Assembly (NCBI GenBank): GCA_934401915.1
Contig: CAKRSV010000002.1
Span: forward strand, 124,001 to 188,000
DNA: 64,000 nt
Direction of reading: 5' to 3'
DNA from: an uncultured Lachnospiraceae bacterium
GTDB lineage: Bacteria > Bacillota > Clostridia > Lachnospirales > Lachnospiraceae
Both the position numbers and the translations under genes were made by a program. This document shows, piece after piece, positions 54,002-62,396 of this stretch (positions within the stretch are counted from its first letter, which is position 1; each line of letters begins with the position of its first letter). Below the pieces are notes generated by a model that did not search any database, had not been told where the DNA came from, and was given only the letters and a program-made list of their open reading frames with translations.

Positions 54002-54295
54002 TTACAGGATCGTCAGCTCGATGGGGGAGAGGATCAGGATCAGCATCAGAACGACCTGGATTGCAAGGATGACAGGCATTCCGTATGCGAAGTACCATTT
54101 GCGCGTCTTGTGGTGAAAGAGGTACATGCCGGCAATGGATCCGATGCTGCCGCCGATGGCAGCCAGAACAAACAGAGTGGATTCCGGAATCCGGAAAACA
54201 TGCTTCTGCGCGCGTTTCTTATCGATCCCCATCATGGTGAAACTTATGAGATTGACTGCGACAAAATATAGAATAAGCAGATTGATTGCGTTCAT
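54002..54295 (-). CDS. DUF1294 family membrane protein
   Basis: This 97-residue protein has three hydrophobic helices and the DUF1294 motif GIDKKRAQKHVFRIPESTL followed by GGSIGSIAGMYLFHHKTRKWYF. Function unknown. It lies between the LytTR gene and argG on the same strand. Confidence 0.88.
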   Translation of the reverse strand: MNAINLLILYFVAVNLISFTMMGIDKKRAQKHVFRIPESTLFVLAAIGGSIGSIAGMYLFHHKTRKWYFAYGMPVILAIQVVLMLILILSPIELTIL

Positions 54296-54343
54296 TTTTT
54301 ACTCCTGGTGCTAAGATTTCACCATCATCATAGCATAGGCGGA

Positions 54344-54371
54344 ACAAAAAAGGCAAGCCGAAGCCTGCCTT
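54344..54371 (-). terminator. Intrinsic terminator after argG
   Basis: On the minus strand AAGGCAGGC (54363-54371), a TTCG tetraloop and GCTTGCCTT (54350-54358) form a stem followed by TTTTTTG. Confidence 0.85.
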
Positions 54372-54393
54372 ATTGTGTTCCTGAACAGTTATA

Positions 54394-55617
54394 TTAGATG
54401 AGCTTAATGCCCTGCTCCTGCATCTTCATCGCGCGAACCTTGCAGGATAAACCAAACAGGTTGATGAAGCCTTCTGCATCGTGATGATCATAGAGATCGC
54501 CGGTTGTGAAGGAAGCAATGCTCTCATTGTACAGAGAGTACGGAGAAGTTGTGCCAGCCTTGATGATGTTGCCCTTGTAGAGCTTGAACTTCACTTCACC
54601 GGTCACATATTTCTGTGTGGACTCGATAAATGCCTGTACTGCCTCACGAAGCGGTGTGAACCATTTTCCTTCGTATACGATCTGTGCAAACTTGTTGCCC
54701 ATATCCATCTTGAGCGCATAGGTGTCACGGTCAAGGATCAGCTCCTCAAGCTGCTGATGTGCCTCGTAGAGGATCGTTCCGCCAGGAGTCTCATAAACGC
54801 CACGGGACTTCATACCAACGACACGGTTCTCAACGATATCTACGATACCGATACCATGCTTGCCGCCTAATTCATTTAAGGTAGCGATGATCTCGGAAAC
54901 CTTCATCTTCTTGCCGTTTACAGAGGTCGGAACACCCTTTTCAAAGGTCATGGTAACATATTCGCCCTCATCGGGAGCTTTTTCAGGAGTTGTGCCAAGC
55001 ACTAACAGATGGTCGTAATTAGGCTCGTTGGCAGGATCCTCAAGCTCCAGACCTTCGTGGCTGATATGCCATAAGTTACGGTCACGGCTGTAGCTGTTGT
55101 CAGCAGAGAAGGGAAGGTTGATGCCATGCTGACGGCAGTATTCGATCTCTTCCTCACGGGAGTTCAGATTCCACTTTTCATTTCTCCATGCTGCGATGAT
55201 CTTTAAGTCAGGAGCCAGTGCCTTGATACCAAGCTCGAAACGGATCTGGTCGTTTCCTTTACCGGTCGCACCGTGGCAGATAGCAGTAGCGCCTTCCTTC
55301 CGTGCGATCTCTACTAATTTCTTAGCGATAACCGGTCTTGCCATGGAAGTTCCAAGTAAGTATTTGTTCTCATATACGGCGTGTGCCTGTACACAGGGAA
55401 CGATGAAGTCGTCGCAGAACTCATCTGTCAGATCTTCGATGTAAAGTTTGGATGCGCCGCTGGATAACGCTCTTTCCTCCAGTCCGTCAAGCTCGTCTGC
55501 CTGACCGCAGTTACCGCATACGCAGATAACCTCATAATCAAAATTCTCTTTCAGCCACGGGATAATGACTGTGGTGTCAAGACCGCCTGAGTAAGCAAGA
55601 ATTACTTTTTCCTTCAT
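54394..55617 (-). CDS. argG: Argininosuccinate synthase
   Basis: ArgG joins citrulline and aspartate in arginine synthesis. The 407-residue product opens with the ATP-pyrophosphatase loop [18 protein letters not shown], has the [14 protein letters not shown] substrate segment near residue 120, and a normal C-terminus. The chosen start (55617) is eight bases after GGAGG; in-frame ATGs at 55623 and further upstream lie within or before that site. It is divergent from argC. Confidence 0.97.
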   Translation of the reverse strand: MKEKVILAYSGGLDTTVIIPWLKENFDYEVICVCGNCGQADELDGLEERALSSGASKLYIEDLTDEFCDDFIVPCVQAHAVYENKYLLGTSMARPVIAKKLVEIARKEGATAICHGATGKGNDQIRFELGIKALAPDLKIIAAWRNEKWNLNSREEEIEYCRQHGINLPFSADNSYSRDRNLWHISHEGLELEDPANEPNYDHLLVLGTTPEKAPDEGEYVTMTFEKGVPTSVNGKKMKVSEIIATLNELGGKHGIGIVDIVENRVVGMKSRGVYETPGGTILYEAHQQLEELILDRDTYALKMDMGNKFAQIVYEGKWFTPLREAVQAFIESTQKYVTGEVKFKLYKGNIIKAGTTSPYSLYNESIASFTTGDLYDHHDAEGFINLFGLSCKVRAMKMQEQGIKLI

Positions 55618-55689
55618 TTTCATGTCCTCCATCTCTGCTTTGTAGGTTTTCTCTTCTTTATGCAAGTTCTTCTGAATTGCTCTGAAAAT

Positions 55690-55718
55690 AATATACAACA
55701 AGATAAAACAGAATGCAA
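55690..55718 (-). promoter_or_regulatory. argG promoter with possible ArgR boxes
   Basis: On the minus strand TTGCAT (55713-55718), 17 bases and TATATT (55690-55695) form the promoter. The AT-rich DNA beyond it (about 55720-55800) holds several TGAAT/TATAAAAT-like half-sites, such as TTGAATATTTTGCATAA, that resemble arginine repressor boxes. Confidence 0.6.
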
Positions 55719-55919
55719 GTGTAATTTTATACATTTTATAAAGAAAAATAGCATAAAATATGTATAAAATAAAATTATATATTGAATATTTTGCATAAAA
55801 GAGGTAATATGGTACAGGAAAACAGAATGGAGAAGGCGGCGGGAGCTTCTTTTTTCTAAAGAATATCTGTAAAGTGTAAAGAAAAAAGGAATCCGGGGGC
55901 GAACGCTTTGCCGCGAAGA

Positions 55920-55948
55920 TTGTCAGCGAGGGCGGAACGTGGTATAGT
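55920..55948 (+). promoter_or_regulatory. argC promoter
   Basis: TTGTCA (55920-55925), 17 bases, TATAGT (55943-55948). Transcription would start near 55955, giving a leader of about 175 bases before argC. Confidence 0.65.
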
Positions 55949-55972
55949 TACGTTACTACTACTTAATATGGT

Positions 55973-56051
55973 AAGCGGTACTTTATTAGATAAGCAGCGC
56001 CTGCATACAGGCAGCGTTTATACTTAAAGCAGTACTTTTATATAAGTAGCG
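55973..56051 (+). repeat. Imperfect direct repeat and hairpin in the argC leader
   Basis: A unit of 25-27 bases, AAGCRGTACTTT...AAGYAGCG, occurs at 55973-55999 and 56027-56051. Between them GCCTGCATACAGGC can form a small hairpin. The arrangement suggests a leader-level control element; I do not recognise a known riboswitch or T-box core. The remaining intergenic DNA 55618-56129 holds the two arg promoters. Confidence 0.5.
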
Positions 56052-56129
56052 ACACAAAGCGGCGCGCGAAAGAACAGCGGGCCAAAGGGATAGAGGCGGG
56101 ACAGAATACAGACAAGCGTGGAGGTAGAG

Positions 56130-57197
56130 ATGATTAAAGCAGGGATTATCGGTGCAACAGGCTATGCAGGGGGAGAGCTGGTGCGGCTCCTGATGCAGCA
56201 TAAGGAAGTGGAGATCAAGTGGTACGGTTCGAGAAGCTATATCGATAAGAAGTATGCAGAAGTGTATCAGAATATGTTCCAGATCGTGGAGGATACCTGT
56301 CTGGATGACAATATGGAAGAACTGGCAAATCAGGTGGACGTGATCTTTACGGCGACGCCGCAGGGCTTCTGCGCATCCATGCTGAACGATACGATCTTGT
56401 CCAAGGTAAAGATCATCGATTTAAGCGCGGACTTCCGGATCAAAGATGTTCCTACTTATGAAAAGTGGTATGGCATCGAGCATAAGTCGCCGCAGTATAT
56501 CGGCGAGGCGGTATACGGACTGTGTGAGATCAACCGGGAGGATGTGAAAGGAGCAAGGCTGGTAGCCAACCCCGGCTGTTATACGACCTGTTCCATTCTG
56601 ACAGCCTATCCGCTGGTAAAAGAAGGACTGATCGATACCGATACGTTGATCATCGACGCCAAGAGCGGCACGTCCGGCGCCGGGCGCGGCGCAAAGGTGC
56701 CGAACCTGTACTGTGAAGTTAATGAGAATATCAAGGCTTACGGCGTGGCAACCCACAGACATACGCCGGAGATCGAGGAACAGCTCGGCTATGCGGCAGG
56801 AAAGGAGATCCTGCTCAACTTCACCCCTCATCTGGTGCCGATGAACCGTGGAATTCTGGTGACGGAATATGCGAAGCTGCTGCCGGTCAGAAAGGCGGAC
56901 GGCAGTATGGGATTGCCTGCCTATGAGGAGATCAAGGCGGTGTATGACAAATATTATAAGGAAGAGAAGTTTGTCAGAGTTCTGGAAAAAGGCGTCTGCC
57001 CGGAGACAAAATGGGTGGAAGGCAGCAATTATGTCGATGTGAATTTTGTGATCGATGAGAGAACCGGCAGGATCATCATGATGGGCGCTCTGGATAACCT
57101 GGTAAAGGGGGCAGCAGGGCAGGCCGTGCAGAATATGAATCTGATGTTTGGATTGAAGGAGAGCGAGGGGCTGGAGCTGGTTCCGATGTTCCCTTAG
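56130..57197 (+). CDS. argC: N-acetyl-gamma-glutamyl-phosphate reductase
   Basis: ArgC reduces N-acetylglutamyl phosphate with NADPH. The 355-residue product has the nucleotide loop GIIGATGYAGGELVRLL at residues 5-21, the catalytic Cys in NPGCYTTCSILTAYPL near 152, and HRHTPEIEEQLG near 212. ATG 56130 is five bases after GGAGGT; GTG 56118 is not needed. With argG on the other strand the intergenic region joins two arginine genes. argJBDF are not in the window. Confidence 0.97.
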   Translation: MIKAGIIGATGYAGGELVRLLMQHKEVEIKWYGSRSYIDKKYAEVYQNMFQIVEDTCLDDNMEELANQVDVIFTATPQGFCASMLNDTILSKVKIIDLSADFRIKDVPTYEKWYGIEHKSPQYIGEAVYGLCEINREDVKGARLVANPGCYTTCSILTAYPLVKEGLIDTDTLIIDAKSGTSGAGRGAKVPNLYCEVNENIKAYGVATHRHTPEIEEQLGYAAGKEILLNFTPHLVPMNRGILVTEYAKLLPVRKADGSMGLPAYEEIKAVYDKYYKEEKFVRVLEKGVCPETKWVEGSNYVDVNFVIDERTGRIIMMGALDNLVKGAAGQAVQNMNLMFGLKESEGLELVPMFP

Positions 57198-57217
57198 GAA
57201 AATAGAAAGGACACATG

Positions 57218-57706
57218 ATGGAAAGAAGAGATAAGGTAAATTATTATCTGGATCTGGCGAAGATGGTGTCGCAGCGGTCAACCTGTCTGCGGCGGCATTA
57301 CGGCGCGGTGATCGTCAAAAACGACGAGGTCATATCTACCGGGTATGTGGGCGCCCCCAGGGGCAGGAAGAACTGCACCGATCTGGGTGAGTGCGTGCGC
57401 GTTAAGCTGGAGATCCCCAGAGGGGAGCGCTACGAGCTGTGCAGAAGCGTGCACGCGGAAGCCAATGCCATCATCAGCGCATCCAGGGACAAGATGATAG
57501 GCAGCGCCCTTTATCTGGTGGGAGTGGAGGCAGACACCGGAGAGTACGTGAAGAATTCCTGCAGCTGTTCCATGTGCAAGCGGCAGATCATCAATGCCGG
57601 AATTGAGACGGTCTATATCCGGGACACGGAGAATGAGTACCGCGTGATCCCGGTGAAGGATTGGATCGAAAATGATGAGTCGATCCAGGGGACGCTGGGG
57701 TATTAA
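57218..57706 (+). CDS. Deoxycytidylate deaminase-like protein (ComEB family)
   Basis: This 162-residue protein matches the dCMP/cytidine deaminase family. The zinc-binding HAEANAI is near residue 87. The second zinc site, usually PCxxC, reads SCSMC in NSCSCSMCKRQIINAGI, so Pro is changed but both Cys ligands remain. It probably converts dCMP to dUMP for thymidylate supply. Two ATGs (57215, 57218) are possible; 57218 has the better spacing to AAAGGA. It follows argC by 20 bases. Confidence 0.9.
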   Translation: MERRDKVNYYLDLAKMVSQRSTCLRRHYGAVIVKNDEVISTGYVGAPRGRKNCTDLGECVRVKLEIPRGERYELCRSVHAEANAIISASRDKMIGSALYLVGVEADTGEYVKNSCSCSMCKRQIINAGIETVYIRDTENEYRVIPVKDWIENDESIQGTLGY

Positions 57707-57800
57707 ATCAAAAAATAACCAGACAGGGCGCGATTGAAAGACTGGCTATGGACCTTGCGAGGATCTGTTTGAATTAGGAAAAAAGAGATGGAGTAACGAT

Positions 57801-58244
57801 ATGATACGCACGATGACGATAGAAGATTACGATGGCGTGAAAGCCCTCTGGATGACGATCAAGGGATTCGCGATCAGAAGCATAGATGATTCCCGGGAGG
57901 GAGTGGAGCGGTTCCTGCGGCGGAATCCGACCACCAGCGTCGTGGCGGTGGAGGATGGAAAGGTCGTAGGAGCGATTCTTTGCGGGCACGACGGCAGACG
58001 GGGCTGTCTGTATCACGTATGTGTGGCGGAGAATTACCGGATGCACGGGATCGGAAAAGCCATGGTCGTCTACTGTATGGAGGCGCTGAAGGCAGAGCAC
58101 ATCAATAAAGTGTCGCTGATCGCTTTTACCGTGAATGATATCGGCAATGCGTTCTGGAGGCAGATCGGATGGACAAAGCGCGAAGATCTGAACTATTATG
58201 ATTTTACGCTGAATGATAAAAATATCACAGCGTTTAATCAGTAG
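57801..58244 (+). CDS. GNAT family N-acetyltransferase
   Basis: This 147-residue protein is a single GNAT domain with the acetyl-CoA loop VAENYRMHGIGKAMV near residues 76-90 and a C-terminal GNAFWRQIGWTKRED segment. GNATs of this size acetylate protein N-termini, amino acids or drugs; the substrate is unknown. The gene is monocistronic and ends at a convergent terminator. Confidence 0.9.
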   Translation: MIRTMTIEDYDGVKALWMTIKGFAIRSIDDSREGVERFLRRNPTTSVVAVEDGKVVGAILCGHDGRRGCLYHVCVAENYRMHGIGKAMVVYCMEALKAEHINKVSLIAFTVNDIGNAFWRQIGWTKREDLNYYDFTLNDKNITAFNQ

Positions 58245-58255
58245 CTGATTAAAAG

Positions 58256-58291
58256 AAAGGGAGTCATCAGCAATGCGACGGCTCCCTTTTT
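58256..58291. terminator. Terminator between GNAT and ABC permease genes
   Basis: AAAGGGAG (58256-58263) pairs with CTCCCTTT (58282-58289) and is followed by further T residues. The A-rich left flank lets it serve the minus-strand operon as well. Confidence 0.75.
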
Positions 58292-58308
58292 GACGGTCAG
58301 GATATGAC

Positions 58309-58962
58309 TTAGAACTCTTTCTTTTTCATAATGGCGATACTAATCCTGAGAGATACCAGCAAAAGAAGAAATGAGGCAAGGATCAAAGCGGCAGCCATAA
58401 CGCCCATACTTACCGTAGGGAGATGGTCGAAAAGGTCTGCGATGTCGATCCCGGCAAGCTGGGCTGCTTTTAAGATCACGATTCCGATCAAAAACACAAG
58501 TCCGATGGATCCGATCAAAGCGATCCGTCCCTTTTCACCGCCAAATTTTAGCTGGAAGGGAAGCATAACGGTCTGTATCAGGAGCAGCACCGGCAAGACC
58601 ATCACGGCAGATACCGCGATATCCGAAAAGGATGCGATGCCTCTCAATATACCAAAGACCGCGGCTAAAAGGACTGCAAAAATCCACGCGCCGCCGCCGA
58701 GCAGAAGAGCAAGGCAGTATTTTTCCACGGCGTAACCGGTGCGGCTGATGGGAAACGTGAACAGAAATGCATTTCCGTTGTCAAATTCGTCATAGCTTAT
58801 CGTGCTTATGGTAAACAGCGAGAAGACAAAAGGAAGAAAGCAGACCATAAACGATAAATTATCGGTAAAAGCGGCTATGCCGACGGAAATAACGAGAATG
58901 AAAGCGAAAAAACTTTTCTGCCCTTTTACCAGTTTAAAATCTTTTATCAATAAGCCTTTCAT
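58309..58962 (-). CDS. ABC-2 type transporter permease
   Basis: This 217-residue protein has six hydrophobic helices and the ABC-2 type shape (MKGLLIKDFKLVKGQKSF at the N-terminus, SYDEFDNGNAFLFTFPISR between helices 2 and 3). It overlaps its ATPase gene by four bases. With the GntR gene it forms a typical three-gene GntR-ATPase-permease exporter operon, often induced by cell-wall-active peptides. Substrate unknown. Confidence 0.88.
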   Translation of the reverse strand: MKGLLIKDFKLVKGQKSFFAFILVISVGIAAFTDNLSFMVCFLPFVFSLFTISTISYDEFDNGNAFLFTFPISRTGYAVEKYCLALLLGGGAWIFAVLLAAVFGILRGIASFSDIAVSAVMVLPVLLLIQTVMLPFQLKFGGEKGRIALIGSIGLVFLIGIVILKAAQLAGIDIADLFDHLPTVSMGVMAAALILASFLLLLVSLRISIAIMKKKEF

Positions 58963-59810
58963 AATACCTGCCCCCTTATCATCATGGTAATAACTGTGTC
59001 GATTGTTCCTTTTTCGATTGCAATTTTCGGATAGTTTTCCATATAATACTGTTTCTGGTTGGTCAGACAGCTATATCCGTAGGATTCTTTCTGGAAACGG
59101 AGAATGAACTGTTTATCCATTTGGGAAAACTGGGTTTCATCCACTTTCAGCAAAGCGTAATCGCTCAGCAGAACATCGGTATCTTCGTGCAGGATCACTT
59201 TGCCGTTGTGTATCATATAAATATCGTCGCATAGCGATTCCAGATCGCTTGAAATGTGGGAACTGATAAGGATCGAGTTCTGTTCGTCCTTTTCCATAAA
59301 TTCGCGCAGCGTTTCCAGCAGTTCATCTCTGGCAACCACGTCAAGTCCGGCTGTCGGCTCATCTAAGATCAGCAGCTTTGCCTTGTGTGAAATTGCGACC
59401 AGCACTTTCAGTTTTACCTTCATTCCGGTCGAAAAGTCTTTGAGCTTTTTGTCCAGTGGCAGTTGAAAACGATTTATCTGCTCAAGGAAAAAGGAGTAAT
59501 CGAAATTGCTATACAGGTTTTTCAGAACAGGGATGATGTCCCTGATCGTCAGATATCCGCTAAAGCCGGAATCCGAGAGAACAACGCCTATGTTTTCTCT
59601 GTCTTTGGGTGTAAAGTCGCGCAGGTCTTTTCCGAGGATCGTAACGTTGCCGCCATCCGTAGAGATCAGACCCAGTACCGATTTAAAGGTTGTGCTTTTT
59701 CCGGCGCCGTTCTGTCCGATCAGACCTGTGATGCAGCCTTGCTGTACTTCCAGTGAGCAATCCAGCGAAAAGCTGCCATAATGTTTTTTCAGGTGTTCAA
59801 TTTTCAGCAT
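58959..59810 (-). CDS. ABC transporter ATP-binding protein
   Basis: This 283-residue ATPase has Walker A GQNGAGKSTTFK near residue 33, a signature FSTGMKVKLKV (usual LSGGQ replaced by FSTGM, common in this exporter subfamily), Walker B LLILDEPTAGLD, and the switch His in ILISSHISS. A C-terminal extension of about 70 residues follows. It pairs with the ABC-2 permease downstream. Confidence 0.92.
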   Translation of the reverse strand: MLKIEHLKKHYGSFSLDCSLEVQQGCITGLIGQNGAGKSTTFKSVLGLISTDGGNVTILGKDLRDFTPKDRENIGVVLSDSGFSGYLTIRDIIPVLKNLYSNFDYSFFLEQINRFQLPLDKKLKDFSTGMKVKLKVLVAISHKAKLLILDEPTAGLDVVARDELLETLREFMEKDEQNSILISSHISSDLESLCDDIYMIHNGKVILHEDTDVLLSDYALLKVDETQFSQMDKQFILRFQKESYGYSCLTNQKQYYMENYPKIAIEKGTIDTVITMMIRGQVL

Positions 59811-59815
59811 ATCAT

Positions 59816-60187
59816 TCAGCCCTCCAAGATCATTTCAAATAAACTCTTAATATCTTCATCACTGATTCCGCAGCGTCTGCCTTTCTGGATTGCCTGTTCT
59901 AAATCGGCTTCCAGTTCTTTTTTCTGTTCTTCCAGCAAAAGATCTGAATTTGTCGCGGCTACATAGGTTCCTTTTCCGTGGACGGTTATGGTGAAGCCTT
60001 CACTTTCCAGATAGTCGTATGCCTTTTTGACAGTCAAAGCGCTGATCTTCAGTTCCTTTGACAGAGCGCGGACGGATGGAAGATTATCGTTCTCCTTGAG
60101 TTCCCCGTTGCGTATGAGCGTTTTGATCTGATCTGTTATCTGCTCATAGATGGGAACCATCAGGGATGTGTTGATAATAATTTTCAT
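59816..60187 (-). CDS. GntR family regulator, YtrA subfamily
   Basis: This 123-residue protein has an N-terminal winged helix (PIYEQITDQIKTLIRNGEL, LPSVRALSKELKISALTVKK) and a short helical C-terminal dimer domain, the YtrA layout. GGAGGAAG precedes ATG 60187. It heads the ABC exporter operon, five bases before the ATPase, and probably represses it through the inverted repeat upstream. Confidence 0.92.
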   Translation of the reverse strand: MKIIINTSLMVPIYEQITDQIKTLIRNGELKENDNLPSVRALSKELKISALTVKKAYDYLESEGFTITVHGKGTYVAATNSDLLLEEQKKELEADLEQAIQKGRRCGISDEDIKSLFEMILEG

Positions 60188-60213
60188 TTTCTTCCTCCCT
60201 CTCTGTTGATACA

Positions 60214-60260
60214 AACAGTGTATAACAGTATATAGCTGCTGTCAACTGTTATATTCTGTT
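60214..60260 (-). promoter_or_regulatory. GntR operator and promoter region
   Basis: A 16-base inverted repeat with 14 matching positions lies at 60214-60229 and 60245-60260. A minus-strand TTGACA (60240-60245) sits in its centre; the -10 match is weak. Such sites typically bind YtrA-type repressors. Confidence 0.65.
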
Positions 60261-60271
60261 TATTTATATAA

Positions 60272-60305
60272 AAAACAGACAGCCCGGTGTGGACTGTCTG
60301 TTTTC
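60272..60305. terminator. Bidirectional terminator-like hairpin
   Basis: AAAACAGACAG (60272-60282) pairs with CTGTCTGTTTT (60294-60304). It lies upstream of the GntR promoter and may end transcription entering from the right. The rest of 60188-60500 holds the GntR operator and the MerR-gene promoter; I find no convincing gene in it. Confidence 0.7.
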
Positions 60306-60407
60306 TTATGATTGATCCTGTTTAATTCTGTGGTATTTTCAGCTCCCATCCGGGGAAGATACGGTTCGGATTCACCCGTAGGCGTTGAAATGGTAGATTG
60401 TTTTGGC

Positions 60408-60464
60408 TTGCCATTTGAACCGACCTCTAATATAATGGCATCATACACCGTACACCGATGTACG
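60408..60464 (+). promoter_or_regulatory. Promoter and palindromic operator for the deleted MerR gene
   Basis: TTGCCA (60408-60413), 17 bases, TATAAT (60431-60436) form a strong promoter. A palindrome CGTACA-CCGA-TGTACG lies at 60449-60464, just after the expected start point. The spacer is 17 bases, not the 19-20 typical for MerR activation. Confidence 0.65.
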
Positions 60465-60500
60465 ATGCAATACCTTTTTGTAAAAAAATGGAGAATTTTT

Positions 60501-60713
60501 ATGAAAAAAAGACCAGAGTTGTTTACCATCGGGGAGATTGCGCAGGCGGTAGGGGTGACGCGGCGACTGGTAGAATACGCGGAGGAAAACGGCTTTACGC
60601 CGCTCGGAACCCTGCGCCATGTTTATCTGGAGGGACCGCCGCAGCATAAGGATCCCAGCAAGTTCATTACGCAGGTTGTTTTGCCGATCGAGGATACGGA
60701 TGGGAGACGCTAA
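60501..60713 (+). pseudogene. Internally deleted MerR family regulator
   Basis: The frame encodes 70 residues. Residues 6-22 (ELFTIGEIAQAVGVTRR) are the start of a MerR helix-turn-helix. From about residue 23 the sequence jumps to the end of a GyrI-like effector-binding domain (YAEENGFTPLGTLRHVYLEG, then a PPQHKDPSKFITQVVLPIED tail). The remaining DNA-binding domain, linker helix and most of the effector domain, roughly 170 residues of a normal protein, are missing with the frame kept. It has a good promoter and ribosome site, so a short protein may still be made. Confidence 0.7.
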
Positions 60714-60740
60714 AGGGGAAGGACTGCGAAGCAGCTAAGG

Positions 60741-61064
60741 CTATTGCATATTCTTATAGAAGATTCCCCATTCTTCCATTGATTTGATGATAGGTCGCAT
60801 GGATTCGCCCAATTCGCTCAGGGCGTATTCCACGCGCGGCGGTACTTCCGCGTACACTGTTCGGGTGATGATTCCATCCGCTTCCATAGAACGCAGGCTG
60901 TCAGTCAGGACTTTCTGGCTGATTCCCTGCAAGTCTTTTTTCAGTTCATTGAAACGCCAGGGGCGTGCCAGAAGATTTCGCATGATCAGTAATTTCCATT
61001 TGCTGCCGATGAGCGCTACGGTGGTAGCGACCGGGCAGGCGGGCATTTCTTCCTTAGTCAGCAT
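60741..61064 (-). CDS. HxlR family transcriptional regulator
   Basis: This 107-residue winged-helix protein is of the HxlR type: CPVATTVALIGSKWKLLIMR at residues 8-27 with the redox-type N-terminal Cys, RPWRFNELKKDLQGISQKVL, and VYAEVPPRVEYALSELG in the wing. HxlR/YodB regulators often respond to quinones or aldehydes through that Cys. GGAGGAATC precedes the start at 61064. It points away from the cassette at 61.2 kb. The inverted repeat at 63.02 kb resembles sites of this family. Confidence 0.92.
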   Translation of the reverse strand: MLTKEEMPACPVATTVALIGSKWKLLIMRNLLARPWRFNELKKDLQGISQKVLTDSLRSMEADGIITRTVYAEVPPRVEYALSELGESMRPIIKSMEEWGIFYKNMQ

Positions 61065-61153
61065 AAGTGATTCCTCCAATGGTTTTAATTTGAATGTTAT
61101 ATGCAAATTATAATATAAGAGGGGAGGAGCGGCAAGGAAAGATAAATGGCAAA

Positions 61154-61183
61154 TTGACAATTTTTTGGATATATGAGTATGAT
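61154..61183 (+). promoter_or_regulatory. Promoter for the three-gene P-loop cassette
   Basis: TTGACA (61154-61159), 18 bases, TATGAT (61178-61183), about 57 bases before the first gene. Confidence 0.6.
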
Positions 61184-61239
61184 AGAGGTGTATCATAAGA
61201 GGATGGTTTGTAGCTGGAAAGAGATGGAATGAAAGGAAG

Positions 61240-61956
61240 ATGGCATTTAAGACATTTTTGTGGATTGAGGACAGAGAAGGAAAAGCAAGTTACATATTCT
61301 GGGACAGCCTCTTGAAGCAGTTGGGATTTCAAGTTGAGATAGAAAGCAAGAAAAATAACAGTGAGCTTGTTAAGGCGGTTAAAAATATAAATGATACAGT
61401 TAATAAATATATCATCGTATATGACAATTCGTTTGATAATTTACAAGTGGTAATGGAACGAAAACGATTGAAACAGTATGCAGATATAAAGGAAAATGTT
61501 ATTTTGCTGGATATTATCTGTTTTGAGTATATTTTGTTGGAGTTTAAGAATCTTATTGGTTGGATTTATGCACCAGAGGATGAATTCCTTGTAAAAAGAA
61601 CTAGTGCAGTAGCCGCGAGAGAAAAGCTGATTCATTCTATAAAAAGTGGAGATATGAATTATAAGGATATTAAAGAAATTGTTGCATATGATGAGCATAT
61701 TAGTGACCATAATATTGAACAGCTTGCGGCAAGGCTTTTATTTGATCTAACAAGGAATACCGGGTTTGAAGTATCCAAGGGAAAGATTGGTGAGTGTTGG
61801 ATTAAGTCGTGCTGTCAGCGGAGTAACCGGATGGAAAATGATATTTGCGGGTTAGATCATAGCAGATTATCATTATATGATAAAATGAAAAATATTTACG
61901 AGAATACATGTCTGAAAGAGCAATTTAATGCAGTTGGATTGGAGGTTGCATTATGA
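61240..61956 (+). CDS. Uncharacterised protein, first gene of a P-loop cassette
   Basis: I do not recognise this 238-residue protein. It has an alternating hydrophobic and acidic N-terminal half (FLWIEDREG at 6-14, YIIVYDNSFDN near 52-62, VILLDIICFEYILLEF near 85-100), a spacing of acidic residues at strand ends that could suit a Toprim- or Rossmann-like fold. The C-terminal third has Cys residues (ECWIKSCCQ, ICGL). It is AT-rich in codon use compared with the genes before 58 kb. Its stop overlaps the next start (ATGA), so it works with the DUF4869 and ATPase genes. Confidence 0.75.
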   Translation: MAFKTFLWIEDREGKASYIFWDSLLKQLGFQVEIESKKNNSELVKAVKNINDTVNKYIIVYDNSFDNLQVVMERKRLKQYADIKENVILLDIICFEYILLEFKNLIGWIYAPEDEFLVKRTSAVAAREKLIHSIKSGDMNYKDIKEIVAYDEHISDHNIEQLAARLLFDLTRNTGFEVSKGKIGECWIKSCCQRSNRMENDICGLDHSRLSLYDKMKNIYENTCLKEQFNAVGLEVAL

Positions 61957-62396
61957 TCACTATTTTTAAGAACAAGCGTGACATTCCTCAGGATATGGAT
62001 TATGTGGAACTGAACGATTTGTTTTTTAATCAAAATACAGTGTCTTTAATTGATGGCAGGGCTGAAAAAATAATAGAGGATATTGATCATGCAAAGCTGA
62101 TTGGCAAATACAAAATAAGTTCCAGATTTAATGAAGTGGCGTTGGATATTGACAAACTTTCAGCAGGGTGCAAAACAGTTCTGAACATATTGTATTATCC
62201 GGATAAAGTATTTTGCATAAAAGAATGTGGAGATAATGCGCTGGAAATGCTTTATGATCTGGGGAAAGGAAATGTTTATAGTGAGTATGCGCTGATTCCG
62301 TTGGATATGGATTCTGTTTTCGTCTGTACGAGGGAAGGAAAAAAGATAGTAAGCGATTATGAAGAGTTGAAGGAGTGGTGGAACAATGAAGAGTAA
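61953..62396 (+). CDS. DUF4869 family protein
   Basis: This 147-residue protein matches DUF4869 by its start (MITIFKNKRDIPQDM), the YVELNDLFFNQNT segment and the LSAGCKTVLNILYYPDKVF core. Function is unknown. GGAGGTTGC precedes the start, which overlaps the previous gene; its end overlaps the ATPase gene by 11 bases. The tight packing implies a complex or fixed stoichiometry. Confidence 0.82.
   Translation: MITIFKNKRDIPQDMDYVELNDLFFNQNTVSLIDGRAEKIIEDIDHAKLIGKYKISSRFNEVALDIDKLSAGCKTVLNILYYPDKVFCIKECGDNALEMLYDLGKGNVYSEYALIPLDMDSVFVCTREGKKIVSDYEELKEWWNNEE

Noticed and set aside
60260..60529. Minus-strand frame of 89 codons between the GntR and MerR genes
   Set aside because: It runs through a terminator hairpin and a strong plus-strand promoter and has no ribosome site. 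It might be a gene remnant but I cannot support it.
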